Shown piece by piece: positions 1 through 7,448 of a DNA stretch of 11,117 nucleotides (positions are counted from its first letter, which is position 1; every line of letters begins with the position of its first letter). The position numbers were made by a program, and so were the translations under genes. Source of the DNA: Candidatus Latescibacterota bacterium (lineage in GTDB: Bacteria; Latescibacterota; UBA2968; UBA8231); the NCBI GenBank assembly GCA_022827165.1, contig JAJDTN010000255.1, forward strand, positions 1-11,117. Reading direction: 5' to 3'. Under the pieces are notes generated by a model, which was given only the letters and a program-made list of their open reading frames with translations, did not search any database and was not told the origin of the DNA.

Positions 1-203
1 CCGAGGGCGTAGAGGGCGCCGCGGCCGGCGCGGGCCTCGTACCCGTCGTCGACGTCGTCGACGAAGGTGGCGGTGCCGTCTGGGAAGCTGTAGCGGGCCG
101 AGGCCTCGCGGGCGGCCTCGGACATGGTGGCCAGGAGCCGGCGCTGCAGCGGCGCCCAGGCCGGGGGCTCGCAGCGGCGGGCGGCCTGGATGGTGGGGAT
201 CAC
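1..203 (-). CDS. Unidentified protein, N-terminal part only (runs off left edge)
   Basis: This is a partial minus-strand reading frame of about 67 codons, open to the window edge, starting at the GTG at 203-201. The start is chosen because an excellent ribosome binding site (AGGAGGAGG, complement of 209-217) lies five bases upstream. The protein begins MIPTIQAARRCEPPAW and continues with a helical stretch (LQRRLLATMSEAAREA), then an aromatic and acidic patch (RYSFPDGTATF, DDVDDGYEA) ending in GALYAL. There is no signal peptide or membrane segment in this part. The pattern recalls the N-terminus of large uncharacterised helical-barrel proteins of Planctomycetes and Latescibacteria type, but that is memory-based and weak. 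No function is assigned. It reads the same way as the HAD gene upstream and could be co-transcribed with it. Confidence 0.7.
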   Translation of the reverse strand, partial: MIPTIQAARRCEPPAWAPLQRRLLATMSEAAREASARYSFPDGTATFVDDVDDGYEARAGRGALYAL

Positions 204-231
204 GGAGACCTCCTCCTTTGACGGATCATGG
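201..231. repeat. Copy A of a duplicated start-site segment
   Basis: These 31 bases match 974-1004 at 28 of 31 positions by hand alignment. Mismatches are at 206/979, 215/988 and 229/1002. The segment holds the minus-strand GTG and ribosome binding site, and on the plus strand a TTGACG box. In this copy the GTG is the start of a long gene. In the other copy it leads only to a short leader. Confidence 0.8.
209..217 (-). promoter_or_regulatory. Strong ribosome binding site of the left-edge gene
   Basis: The minus strand reads AGGAGGAGG five bases before the GTG at 203. This decides the start of the left-edge gene. The same block, slightly altered, recurs at 982-988 in front of the HAD gene. 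Confidence 0.7.
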
Positions 232-237
232 ACGGAG

Positions 238-293
238 CTGCCTGGCCCGCGGCGCCACCACCGTGGTCGACGCCGGCTCGGCGGCGGCCGACA
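238..293 (+). pseudogene. Displaced 56-bp fragment of the amidohydrolase gene
   Basis: This stretch matches 1296-1351, inside the downstream amidohydrolase gene, at 55 of 56 positions; the only difference is C285 versus G1343. In the intact gene these bases encode residues about 80-98 (CLARGATTVVDAGSAGAD). Here they sit in the gap between two minus-strand genes with no matching gene around them, so they are a non-functional duplicated scrap. The near identity implies a recent event, or an assembly artefact. Similarity stops abruptly on both sides. Confidence 0.85.
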
Positions 294-305
294 CCTGAAG
301 CAGTA

Positions 306-956
306 CTAAGTCTGCATGAGCTCATGGATCAGCGGTGGGACCTGACGGATATCGGTCAGTTGCCGCAGGGCGCCGGTGAAGTCCAGGCCGCGCGTCAGGC
401 CCTGCTGGATGACGATGCAGCGCAGCCCGGCCGCCAGTGCGGCTCGCAGCCCCCGGTCCGAGTCTTCGATAGCGACGCATTCGGCGGCGCCAAGGCCGTT
501 CTGCCGCATGGCCGTGAGGTAGGGCTCGGGGTCGGGCTTGGAATGCCGGTAGTCTTCGCGCACGAGCGTGAAATCGATGTAGTCCAGCAGGCCGGTGGCG
601 GCGTGGATGATCTCGAAGTGCTCCCGCCGAGAACTGGTGACGATGCCCATGCGCACAGTGCCGTGGAGTTGGCCCAGCACCTGGCGGGCGCCGTCGATGA
701 CGGGTACGCCGGCGCGCAAGAGTTCGGTGTAGCGGGCGTTGCGCCAGATGCGGGCGGGCTCCAGCGCCCGTTCGTCTATTCCGTGTTCGGCGGCGATCCT
801 GGCCAGGCCTTCGCTGGCCTTGAGGAAGAACTCGATGAAACGGGCTTCGCTAAGGTGGACGCCGAGGCGCTCCAAGGTCTCGCGGCAGGCCTGGAAGTAC
901 AGGCCTTCGGTGTCGACCAGGACACCGTCGTTGTCCCAGAGAATGGCTCTCAGCAT
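306..956 (-). CDS. HAD-superfamily hydrolase, beta-phosphoglucomutase-like
   Basis: This 216-residue cytosolic protein is of normal length for HAD subfamily IA phosphatases and phosphomutases. Motif I is DNDGVLVDTE, with D8 the expected phosphate-accepting nucleophile and D10 the general acid/base. A helical cap follows (about 17-85). Motif II is IVTSS at 105-109, motif III the lysine of HSKPDPEPYL (K140), and motif IV the acidic pair of AIEDSDRGL (E164, D165) that binds magnesium. All catalytic motifs are intact. The substrate cannot be told; small sugar phosphates are usual in this group. The ATG at 956 has only a weak GGAG at a short four-base spacing, while a much stronger site upstream serves a short overlapping leader. 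Its G+C (about 62-73% over sampled lines) is slightly below its neighbours. It is flanked by duplicated neighbouring DNA, which suggests insertion. Confidence 0.9.
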   Translation of the reverse strand: MLRAILWDNDGVLVDTEGLYFQACRETLERLGVHLSEARFIEFFLKASEGLARIAAEHGIDERALEPARIWRNARYTELLRAGVPVIDGARQVLGQLHGTVRMGIVTSSRREHFEIIHAATGLLDYIDFTLVREDYRHSKPDPEPYLTAMRQNGLGAAECVAIEDSDRGLRAALAAGLRCIVIQQGLTRGLDFTGALRQLTDIRQVPPLIHELMQT

Positions 957-976
957 GGCGCTCCATATCCTGCCAC
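950..976 (-). other. Eight-codon leader ORF overlapping the HAD start
   Basis: GTG at 976-974 follows a near-perfect AAGGAGG at 982-988 with five-base spacing. The frame reads MAGYGAPC and then TGA at 952-950, ending just past the HAD ATG (956-954). Translation here could couple to HAD initiation. The site is also clearly a duplicate of the left-edge gene's start, so it may simply be a relic. No ribosome-stalling or amino-acid-run signature is visible. Confidence 0.45.
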
Positions 977-1004
977 GGGGACCTCCTTCTTTGACGGATC
1001 AAGG
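974..1004. repeat. Copy B of the duplicated start-site segment
   Basis: This is the partner of 201-231, with 28 of 31 bases matching. It contains the minus-strand ribosome binding site AAGGAGG and the plus-strand TTGACG that may be the -35 box of the amidohydrolase gene. The likely original arrangement was a divergent pair, with the left-edge gene reading left and the amidohydrolase reading right from this one control region. Confidence 0.8.
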
Positions 1005-1019
1005 CACGGCCGCTAATTC
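991..1019 (+). promoter_or_regulatory. Candidate sigma-70 promoter of the amidohydrolase-aceE transcript
   Basis: TTGACG (991-996), a 17-base spacer and TAATTC (1014-1019) place a start site near 1026, about 30 bases ahead of the ATG at 1057. The -35 box is good and the -10 is moderate. This is a motif-only call. Confidence 0.4.
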
Positions 1020-1021
1020 TA
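1016..1021 (-). promoter_or_regulatory. Candidate -10 box of the HAD gene (divergent)
   Basis: The minus strand reads TAGAAT, five of six matches to the -10 consensus, overlapping the plus-strand -10 candidate. No convincing -35 hexamer lies 16-18 bases upstream (the base run there is GC-rich), so an activator would be needed if it is used. Confidence 0.25.
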
Positions 1022-1056
1022 CCTCACCCCACGCCTTCGCGAGAGGATCACCCCGC

Positions 1057-2196
1057 ATGAAATACGACCTGCTCATCGAGAACGGCACCCTCGTCGACCC
1101 CGCCCAGGGGATCCACGACCGCCGCGACGTGGCCTTCGCTGGCGGCGTCGTGGCCGAGGTGGGGGCGGACCTGCCCGCCGGAGAGGCGCGCGTGGTCATC
1201 GACGCCAGGGGCCGCTACGTGACGCCGGGGTGGATCGACGTCCACGTCCACGTCTTCCCCGACGTCACCCACTACGGCATCGAGCCCGACCCCACCTGCC
1301 TGGCCCGCGGCGCCACCACCGTGGTCGACGCCGGCTCGGCGGGGGCCGACATCTTCCCCGGCTTCCGCAAGTACGTCATCGAGGCGTCCCAGACCCGCAT
1401 CCTGGCGGAGCTGAACATCTCCTCCCAGGGCATGATCACCGTCAAGGTGGGCGAGCTGTCCCTGCTGGAGCTGGCCGACGTCGACGCCTGCCGCCGCATG
1501 ATCGAGGCCAACCGCGACCTGCTCATCGGCGTCAAGGCGCGGCTCACGAGGAACACCATCGTCGGCGAGGCCGCCGGTCTGGAGCCCCTGCACCGGGCCC
1601 GCGAGGCGGCCGACGCCGTGGGCCTGCCGATCATGATCCACCCCCAGGCCGCCTGGTGCGAGTCCCTCGACGACATCCTGGCGGTGATGAAGAAGGACGA
1701 CATCCTCACCCACTGCTTCCACAACAGCACCTGCGGCATCCTCGACGACGGCGGCCGCATCCGTCCGGCGGTGCGGGAGGCGATCGAGCGCGGCGTCATC
1801 TTCGACGTGGGCCACGGCGCCGGGTCGTTCTCCTGGCCGGTTGTGGAGGCGGCCCTGGAGCAGGGCGTGCCGCCTCACACGATCTCCTCCGACCTTCACA
1901 TCTACAACCTGCACGGCCCCGTGTACGACCTGGCCAACGTGATGACCAAGTTCCTGCACCTGGGCCTCTCCCTCGACGACGTCATCGCCATGGTGACCAG
2001 CGTGCCGGCGGCGTCGGTGCTGCGGCGCAACGATCTCGGCACCCTGGCGCCGGGCGCCATCGGCGACGCCGTGGTCGCCGAGATGCAGGAGGGCAGCTTC
2101 GAGCTGGTGGACGCGCGCGGACTGGCGCGCACCGGCTCCCGCAACCTCGAGCCGGTGACGGTGGTGAAGGACGGGCGCCTCTACCGGCAGGGGTGA
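1057..2196 (+). CDS. Amidohydrolase/deacetylase-family metallohydrolase
   Basis: This 379-residue protein belongs to the amidohydrolase superfamily, close to the dihydroorotase-like deacetylase group that includes Atu3266-type enzymes. It has a split beta-sandwich (about 1-55 and 325-379) around a TIM barrel. Metal-site residues visible in order are H63 and H65 (DVHVHVF), the likely carboxylated lysine K160 (IGVKARL), H195 (IMIHPQ), H219 (THCFHN) and D279 (SSDLHIYNLHGP). The segment LARGATTVVDAGSAG is typical of this group. The likely reaction is hydrolysis of an N- or O-acyl group on a small metabolite; the substrate is unknown. The ATG at 1057 is chosen because MKYDLLIENGTLVDP is the family's usual start and GAGAGG (1041-1046) precedes it. 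The frame stays open further upstream, but that stretch overlaps the HAD gene. aceE follows 19 bases downstream. Confidence 0.92.
   Translation: MKYDLLIENGTLVDPAQGIHDRRDVAFAGGVVAEVGADLPAGEARVVIDARGRYVTPGWIDVHVHVFPDVTHYGIEPDPTCLARGATTVVDAGSAGADIFPGFRKYVIEASQTRILAELNISSQGMITVKVGELSLLELADVDACRRMIEANRDLLIGVKARLTRNTIVGEAAGLEPLHRAREAADAVGLPIMIHPQAAWCESLDDILAVMKKDDILTHCFHNSTCGILDDGGRIRPAVREAIERGVIFDVGHGAGSFSWPVVEAALEQGVPPHTISSDLHIYNLHGPVYDLANVMTKFLHLGLSLDDVIAMVTSVPAASVLRRNDLGTLAPGAIGDAVVAEMQEGSFELVDARGLARTGSRNLEPVTVVKDGRLYRQG
1296..1351 (+). repeat. Parent copy of the 56-bp fragment found at 238-293
   Basis: This lies inside the intact amidohydrolase gene and matches 238-293 at 55 of 56 bases in the same orientation. 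Homologous recombination between the two would delete or loop out the HAD gene and the shared control region. Confidence 0.85.
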
Positions 2197-2215
2197 CGCC
2201 TCCCGGGGCCGGCCC

Positions 2216-4894
2216 ATGAGCCAGCCGATCCGCCCGCCGGCGACGCCGGCCGAGATCGAGACCCGCGAGTGGCTCGACTCGCTGGAGTACGTCCTCGCCG
2301 CCTCCGGGCCGGAGCGCGTCGTCGAGCTGCTCGACCAGCTCCGCGACCGGGCCCGCCGCCGGGGCGTGGCCCTGCCCCTGGCGACGAACACCCCCTACGT
2401 CAACACCATCCCCCCCGACCGCCAGCCCCCCTACCCCGGCGACCACCGCCTGGAGCAGCGGCTGCGCGACATCCTGCGCTGGAACGCCGCCATCATGGTG
2501 GTGCGGGCCAACCACGAAGACCCGACGATCGGCGGCCACATCGCCACCTACGCCTCGGCGGCGACCCTGATGGAGGTCGCCTTCCACCACTTCCTGCGCG
2601 GGCGTACCGACGAGTTCGAGGGCGACCACGTGTTCTTCCAGGCCCACACCTCGCCCGGGATCTACGCCCGCGCCTTCCTGGAGGGCCGCCTGAGCGAGGA
2701 GCAGCTCGTCAACTTCCGCCACGAGCTGCGGCCCGGCGGCGGCCTGCCCTCCTACCCCCACCCGCGGCTCATGCCGGGGTTCTGGCCCTTCCCGTCGGCC
2801 TCGATGGGACTGGCGCCGATCATGGCGATCTACCAGGCGCGCTACAACCGCTATCTCGAGGACCGCGGCCTCAAGGAGCCCGGCGGCGCCAAGGTCTGGG
2901 CCTTCCTCGGCGACGGCGAGATGGACGAGCCCGAGGCCCTGGGGGCGATCTCCCTGGCCGCGCGCGAGCGCCTCGACAACCTCGTCTTCGTCATCAACTG
3001 CAACCTGCAGCGACTCGACGGCCCGGTGCGCGGCAACGCCAAGATCATCCAGGAGCTGGAGACCTTCTTCCGCGGCGCCGAGTGGAACGTCATCAAGGTG
3101 ATCTGGGGCTCCGACTGGGACCCGCTGCTGGCGCGCGACCCGGACGGGCTGCTGTCGCGCCGCATGGGCGAGCTGGTGGACGGTCAGTACCAGAAGTACT
3201 CCGTCTCCACCGGCGAGTACCAGCGGCAGCACTTCTTCGGCGGCGACCGGCGCCTGATGAGGCTGTCCGAGGGGCTGACGGACGAGCAGATCCGCACCAT
3301 CCGGCGCGGCGGCCACGACGCCGAGAAGGTCCATGCCGCCTTCGGCGCCGCCACCGGGTTCCGCGGCGCCCCGTCGGTGGTGCTGGCCAAAACGATCAAG
3401 GGCTTCGGCATGGGCCGCGTCGGCGAGGGGGCGATGACGGCGCACCAGCTCAAGCGCCTCGACATGGAGGTGATGCGGGAGATGCGCACGCGCTTCGATA
3501 TCCCCCTCTCCGACGAGGAGGTGGAGGAGCTGCCCTTCTACCGGCCGCCCGAGGACAGCCCCGAGATCGGCTACCTGCTGGAGCGGCGGCGGGCCCTGGG
3601 CGGGTTCGTGCCCGAGCGCTCCGAGGCCGCCGCCCCCTCCGAGCCGCCGAAGGAGGGGCTGTTCGGGGAGTTCCACCAGGGCAGCCGCGGACGCCGCGCC
3701 TCGACGACCATGGTGCTGGTGCGCATCCTCGCCAAGCTGCTGCGCGACCCGGGGCTCGGGCGCCTCATCGTGCCCATGGTCCCCGACGAGGCCCGCACCT
3801 TCGGCATGGAGGCCCTCTTCCGGCAGTACGGCATCTACTCCCACATCGGCCAGCTCTACGAGCCCGTCGACTCCGAGAGCCTCACCTACTACCGCGAGGC
3901 CCGGGACGGCCAGCTCATCGAGGAGGGCATCACCGAGGCCGGGGCGCTGTCCACCTTCATCGCCGCGGGCACCGCCTACTCCACCCACGGCGTGCCGACC
4001 CTGCCCTTCTTCCTGTTCTACTCGATCTTCGGCTTCCAGCGCGTGGGCGACCTGATCTGGGCGGCGGGAGACCAGCGCGCCCGGGGGTTCCTCATCGGCG
4101 CCACCTCGGGGCGCACCACGCTCAACGGCGAGGGCCTGCAGCACCAGGACGGCCACAGCCACATCGCCGCCTACGGCTATCCCCACGTCATCGCCTACGA
4201 CCCCGCCCTCGGCTACGAGGTCGCCGTCATCGTCGAGGAGGGGATCCGCCGCATGCAGCAGGAGGGCGAGCCGGTCATCTACTACCTGACGGTGACCAAC
4301 GCCTCGTACGAGATGCCGCCCATGCCCGAGGGCGCCCGCGAGGGGATCCTGAAGGGGATGTACCGGCTGCGGCCGACGGCCCACCCGCGGCGGAAGAAGC
4401 GGGCCCACCTCTTCGGCTCGGGGGCGATTCTCGTGGAGGTCCTGGAGGCGCAGCGGATGCTGGAGGAGGAGTACGGCATCGCCGCCGACGTGTGGAGCGT
4501 CACCAGCTTCAAGCAGCTCCACCAGGAGGGGGCCGACGCCGAGCGCTGGAACCTGCTGCATCCCGGCGACACCCCCCGCGCGCCGTACGTGCAGCAGTGC
4601 CTGGAGGGCGAGACCGGCGCCTTCGTGATCGCCAGCGACTACGTGAAGTCCCTGCCCAACTCGGTGGCGCGGTGGTTCCCGCGGCCTCCGGTGGCCCTCG
4701 GCACCGACGGCTTCGGCCGCAGCGAGTCGAGGGCCGCCCTGCGCCGGTTCTTCGAGGTCGACGCGGCGATGATCGCCTACGCCGCCCTGGCCGACCTGGC
4801 GAGGCAGGGAGAGCTGGAGGCGAAGGTGGTCCGCCGGGCTAGGGAGGCGCTGGAGATCGAGGACCGGGGGAACCCGGAGTTCGACGGGGGTTGA
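2216..4894 (+). CDS. aceE: Pyruvate dehydrogenase E1 component, homodimeric type
   Basis: This 892-residue enzyme is the thiamine-diphosphate-dependent subunit that decarboxylates pyruvate and acetylates the lipoyl group of E2 in the cytosolic pyruvate dehydrogenase complex. The length matches E. coli AceE (887). The thiamine-diphosphate/magnesium motif is GDGEMDEPE (232-240) with NCNLQRLDGP (261-270). H410 in TAHQLKRLD corresponds to the active-site loop histidine H407 of E. coli. The second half has DEARTFGMEALFRQYGIYS (524-542), SGRTTLNGEGLQHQDGHSH (631-649), ERWNLLHP and GTDGFGRSESR near the C-terminus. All family blocks are present, so it should be active. No clear Shine-Dalgarno lies before the ATG; the 19-base gap after the amidohydrolase suggests translation from an upstream-derived transcript. 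E2 and E3 genes are not adjacent. Its stop codon overlaps the next gene's start. Confidence 0.97.
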   Translation: MSQPIRPPATPAEIETREWLDSLEYVLAASGPERVVELLDQLRDRARRRGVALPLATNTPYVNTIPPDRQPPYPGDHRLEQRLRDILRWNAAIMVVRANHEDPTIGGHIATYASAATLMEVAFHHFLRGRTDEFEGDHVFFQAHTSPGIYARAFLEGRLSEEQLVNFRHELRPGGGLPSYPHPRLMPGFWPFPSASMGLAPIMAIYQARYNRYLEDRGLKEPGGAKVWAFLGDGEMDEPEALGAISLAARERLDNLVFVINCNLQRLDGPVRGNAKIIQELETFFRGAEWNVIKVIWGSDWDPLLARDPDGLLSRRMGELVDGQYQKYSVSTGEYQRQHFFGGDRRLMRLSEGLTDEQIRTIRRGGHDAEKVHAAFGAATGFRGAPSVVLAKTIKGFGMGRVGEGAMTAHQLKRLDMEVMREMRTRFDIPLSDEEVEELPFYRPPEDSPEIGYLLERRRALGGFVPERSEAAAPSEPPKEGLFGEFHQGSRGRRASTTMVLVRILAKLLRDPGLGRLIVPMVPDEARTFGMEALFRQYGIYSHIGQLYEPVDSESLTYYREARDGQLIEEGITEAGALSTFIAAGTAYSTHGVPTLPFFLFYSIFGFQRVGDLIWAAGDQRARGFLIGATSGRTTLNGEGLQHQDGHSHIAAYGYPHVIAYDPALGYEVAVIVEEGIRRMQQEGEPVIYYLTVTNASYEMPPMPEGAREGILKGMYRLRPTAHPRRKKRAHLFGSGAILVEVLEAQRMLEEEYGIAADVWSVTSFKQLHQEGADAERWNLLHPGDTPRAPYVQQCLEGETGAFVIASDYVKSLPNSVARWFPRPPVALGTDGFGRSESRAALRRFFEVDAAMIAYAALADLARQGELEAKVVRRAREALEIEDRGNPEFDGG

Positions 4895-6279
4895 TGGTGG
4901 AGTCCTCCGGCCCGGAGGTGCACCGGAACGGGCCCCTGCCGCTGGAGCATCCCTTCGTCAAGGCCGTGAGCCGCCTCGACCTGGAGAGCATCGAGGAGAT
5001 GTTGACCGCCGATCCCGGCCTCGTCGACGCGGACCTGCACGGCCGGGCGTGGATTGGCGGCCCGAGACGGACAGCCGCCGGGTGGGAGCGGGCCCCGGAC
5101 CAGACCAGCCGCGCCGTGCACCTGGCCGCCTATGGCCACGCCGGCCTGTTGCGGCTGCTCATCGAACACGGCGCCGACATCGACGCCCTCGGGTACGAGG
5201 GCAACCACGGCTGGGCGCCGCCCCTGGTGCTGGCCTGCTGGGAGGGCACGGTGCAGACGGTGCGCCTGCTGCTGGAGGCGGGAGCGGACCCGAACCTGCC
5301 ATCGCGGCCGGGGGGCTCGGCCCTGCACGCGGCGATCAACCACTACGACGGGGAGAAGATCGAGCTGCTCCTGCGGCATGGCGCCCGGCACGACCTCTAC
5401 TCGGCGGCGGCGGTGGGCGACCTGGAGGAACTCCGGAGACAGCTGGCCGCCGGGGACGGGCTCCTCGACCGCCGCGACGACCTGCGGGGCCGGACCCCGC
5501 TGGAGTGGGCCGTCTTCAACGGCCGGGAGAAGGTCGCCGAGCACCTCCTCGAAGCGGGGGCCGAGGCGAGTCCCCAGGTCCTCGTCGGCCTGGGGAAGCT
5601 CGACCGGGTGCGGCAGCTCGCCGCCGCCGACCCGGGGTTCGTCGACCGGCCCCTGGCCCCGGAGCGGGAGCCGCCCCTGATGCACGCCCTCCGCAGCCGC
5701 GACCTGGAGATGGTGAGGCTGCTGCTGCGCCTGGGGGCCGACGCGAACGCCGGCGGCTGGGAGCCGGGCGCCGACGGCGAGTCCCACGGCCGGGACGGGC
5801 TGCCCCTCTCCTCCTGGCGCGGACAGTCGCCCCTGTCCCGCGCCGGGGACCCCGCCTTCGCCGAGGTCCTCATCGACGCCGGCGCCGACGTCAAGGGCGA
5901 GTACATCCCCGGCCGCTCCCTCCTCTTCCACTACCTGCGGAGCGGAGCGTTCGACGTGGCCCGGCTCCTCCTGGCCCGCGGCGCCGACCCCGACCGCCTC
6001 GGGAAGAGCCGCGGCGGCACCACGACCCTGCAGTCCCTCGTCGCCCCCGACGGCGTCGAGGCGCGGGAACTCGCCCGCAACGGGGAGCACATCCCGGCCA
6101 TGGAGCTGCTCCTCGACCACGCCGCCGACGTCAACACCCTGTCCGCGGAGGGCATGACCGCCCTCGACTACGCCGAGGAGATCGACTCCGCCCCGGTGGC
6201 GGACTTCCTGCGCCAACGGGGCGGCCGACGCGCAAGAGACCTCGACACGCAACGAGGGGAACCATGGACAACAAGCTGA
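4894..6279 (+). CDS. Ankyrin-repeat protein ANK1
   Basis: This 461-residue protein is made almost wholly of ankyrin-type helix pairs, with no signal peptide, membrane segment or catalytic domain visible. Repeats are recognisable near residues 72-99 (AVHLAAYGHAGLLRLLIEHG), 108-136, 141-167, 199-225 (TPLEWAVFNGREKVAEHLLE), 258-285, 308-334, 341-366, 376-412 and 420-442. Ankyrin repeats bind partner proteins; the partner is unknown. The ATG at 4894 shares one base with the aceE stop (TGATG), so translation is probably coupled to aceE; a TTG one codon earlier is a less likely start. The block GARHDLYSAAAVGDLEELR (163-181) resembles the GAFYDIFSACGREDLDRVR block of the following paralogues, so all four genes are related. 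Its N-terminal half is otherwise unlike theirs. The last 16 bases overlap ANK2. Confidence 0.9.
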   Translation: MVESSGPEVHRNGPLPLEHPFVKAVSRLDLESIEEMLTADPGLVDADLHGRAWIGGPRRTAAGWERAPDQTSRAVHLAAYGHAGLLRLLIEHGADIDALGYEGNHGWAPPLVLACWEGTVQTVRLLLEAGADPNLPSRPGGSALHAAINHYDGEKIELLLRHGARHDLYSAAAVGDLEELRRQLAAGDGLLDRRDDLRGRTPLEWAVFNGREKVAEHLLEAGAEASPQVLVGLGKLDRVRQLAAADPGFVDRPLAPEREPPLMHALRSRDLEMVRLLLRLGADANAGGWEPGADGESHGRDGLPLSSWRGQSPLSRAGDPAFAEVLIDAGADVKGEYIPGRSLLFHYLRSGAFDVARLLLARGADPDRLGKSRGGTTTLQSLVAPDGVEARELARNGEHIPAMELLLDHAADVNTLSAEGMTALDYAEEIDSAPVADFLRQRGGRRARDLDTQRGEPWTTS

Positions 6280-7409
6280 CCCGCGCCTTCGAGAGCCGGG
6301 AGGGACGGAAGCTCACGGACCGCGAGCTGCGGTTCCTGCACGCCGCGGGCCACGGCGCCGACGCACGGGGCCGGGGCGCAACCAGCGATGTCGGCCGAAT
6401 GCGCGCGCTGCTTGGCGAACAACCGTCCCTGCTCGACACGGTCGGCCCCGTCGCCCTCAGCCAGGCCGTCGGCTGCAACAGCTACGACGCGGTCCGGCTC
6501 CTCCTCGACCGCGGGGTCCGGGAGCTGTACGACGCTCAGACGGGACGGCCGCGAGAGGAGCAGCACGAGCCGATCACCCACGCTTTCTACGTGGGCATGG
6601 GAGAGAACGCGGAGCTGGACGCGGAGCAGGTGACGCGAGCCGGGCGGTTCCGGATCCTGCGCACCTTGTTCGACGCGGGCATCGCCGACGCTTCCGTCAT
6701 CTCCACCTCCCATGTCGGTTGGCCCGGCAACACCTCCCTGCTCTTCTGGGCCGTCTACCGGCGGCTGGAGTTCTCGGAGTTCGCCCTCGATCACGGCGCC
6801 GATCCCGAGGCGCCGATCTCCGGGAACGGGGAGCGGGGCACGACGGTGCTGCAGCACGCGGTGGCGCCGCCCTTCGACGGTGCGAGCGCGCCATGGGACA
6901 GCCTCGAGAGATGGAAGCGGGGGCTGAGGTTCGCCGAGTTCCTGCTCTCCCGCGGCGCCTTCTACGACATCTTCTCCGCCTGCGGGCGCGAGGATCTCGA
7001 CCGCGTCCGCGCCCTCACCGCCGGCGACCCCGGCGCGGTCACCCGCCCGGGAGAGGCCGACATGACGCCCCTGCACTGGGCGGCACGGGCCGGCGCCGGC
7101 AAGTGCGCGCGGTGGCTGCTGGCCCGGGGAGCGGATGTGAACGCCGAGACGATCTCGCGCCGCACGGCGCTGCACCTGGCCGCGGAGTGGGGACTCACCG
7201 ACGTGATCTGGCTGCTGGCGGGGTACGGGGCGGACCTGAACCCGCAGGACACGAAGGGCCGGACGCCTCTCCACCGGGCCGCCTACCTGGGCCAGGTCGA
7301 AGCGGCGGAGGCCCTCATCGTGCTCGGCGCCGACACGCGTCTCGAGACGCGCACGGGCAAGACGGCGCTCCAGTCGGCGCGTCTCGACTGCAAGTTCCTG
7401 AAGAGCTGA
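6264..7409 (+). CDS. Ankyrin-repeat protein ANK2 (paralogue family member)
   Basis: This is a 381-residue soluble protein. The ATG at 6264 follows GAGGGGA (6254-6260) at three-base spacing, and its MDNKLTRAF start parallels ANK4. The N-terminal half has degenerate repeats and family blocks: SDVGRMRALLGEQPSLLDTV (41-60), GWPGNTSLLFWAVYR (152-166) and GNGERGTTVLQHAVAPPF (187-204). It then has the linker block GAFYDIFSACGREDLDRVRA (231-250). Three near-consensus ankyrin repeats follow at about 268-296, 301-329 and 334-362, with a short cap ending in CKFLKS. The role is presumably protein binding. It overlaps ANK1 by 16 bases, so it is likely co-translated with aceE-ANK1. The reading frame is open far upstream of the ATG, but that part is a shadow of ANK1. 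Confidence 0.9.
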   Translation: MDNKLTRAFESREGRKLTDRELRFLHAAGHGADARGRGATSDVGRMRALLGEQPSLLDTVGPVALSQAVGCNSYDAVRLLLDRGVRELYDAQTGRPREEQHEPITHAFYVGMGENAELDAEQVTRAGRFRILRTLFDAGIADASVISTSHVGWPGNTSLLFWAVYRRLEFSEFALDHGADPEAPISGNGERGTTVLQHAVAPPFDGASAPWDSLERWKRGLRFAEFLLSRGAFYDIFSACGREDLDRVRALTAGDPGAVTRPGEADMTPLHWAARAGAGKCARWLLARGADVNAETISRRTALHLAAEWGLTDVIWLLAGYGADLNPQDTKGRTPLHRAAYLGQVEAAEALIVLGADTRLETRTGKTALQSARLDCKFLKS

Positions 7410-7421
7410 GAGGCTGCCATC
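7408..7421 (+). promoter_or_regulatory. Ribosome binding site facing an ATC codon (ancestral ANK3 start?)
   Basis: GAGAGG (7408-7413) lies five bases before ATC at 7419-7421, in frame with ANK3. This is where a normal start would be expected: straight after the ANK2 stop, in front of a short N-terminal extension (INDSGYLLAK). A single change from ATG to ATC would explain it. No comparable ribosome binding site precedes the ATG at 7449. Confidence 0.4.
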
Positions 7422-7448
7422 AACGACTCCGGGTACCTGCTGGCCAAG

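Noticed and set aside
40..70. Repetitive GTC/GAC run near the left edge, considered as a microsatellite or CRISPR-like repeat
   Set aside because: It is too short and is explained by coding for an Asp/Val-rich stretch in the left-edge gene.
228..1016. 262-codon plus-strand frame across the HAD gene
   Set aside because: It is antisense to an intact HAD hydrolase with all four motifs, and its own translation has no recognisable domain.
739..1056. Upstream extension of the amidohydrolase frame
   Set aside because: It overlaps the HAD gene antisense, is arginine- and serine-rich, and lacks family similarity. The start at 1057 fits the family.
1048..2391. Long minus-strand open frame (447 codons) opposite the amidohydrolase
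   Set aside because: It is a shadow frame produced by high-GC third positions. It is rich in V, G, D and H runs and has no family pattern, while the plus strand encodes a complete enzyme.
1982..4561. 859-codon minus-strand open frame opposite aceE
   Set aside because: Low-complexity, histidine- and glutamine-rich translation with no motifs; the opposite strand is an unmistakable AceE.
2269..4842. 857-codon plus-strand frame inside aceE
   Set aside because: It is almost pure R, P, G and A, a +2-frame shadow of aceE.
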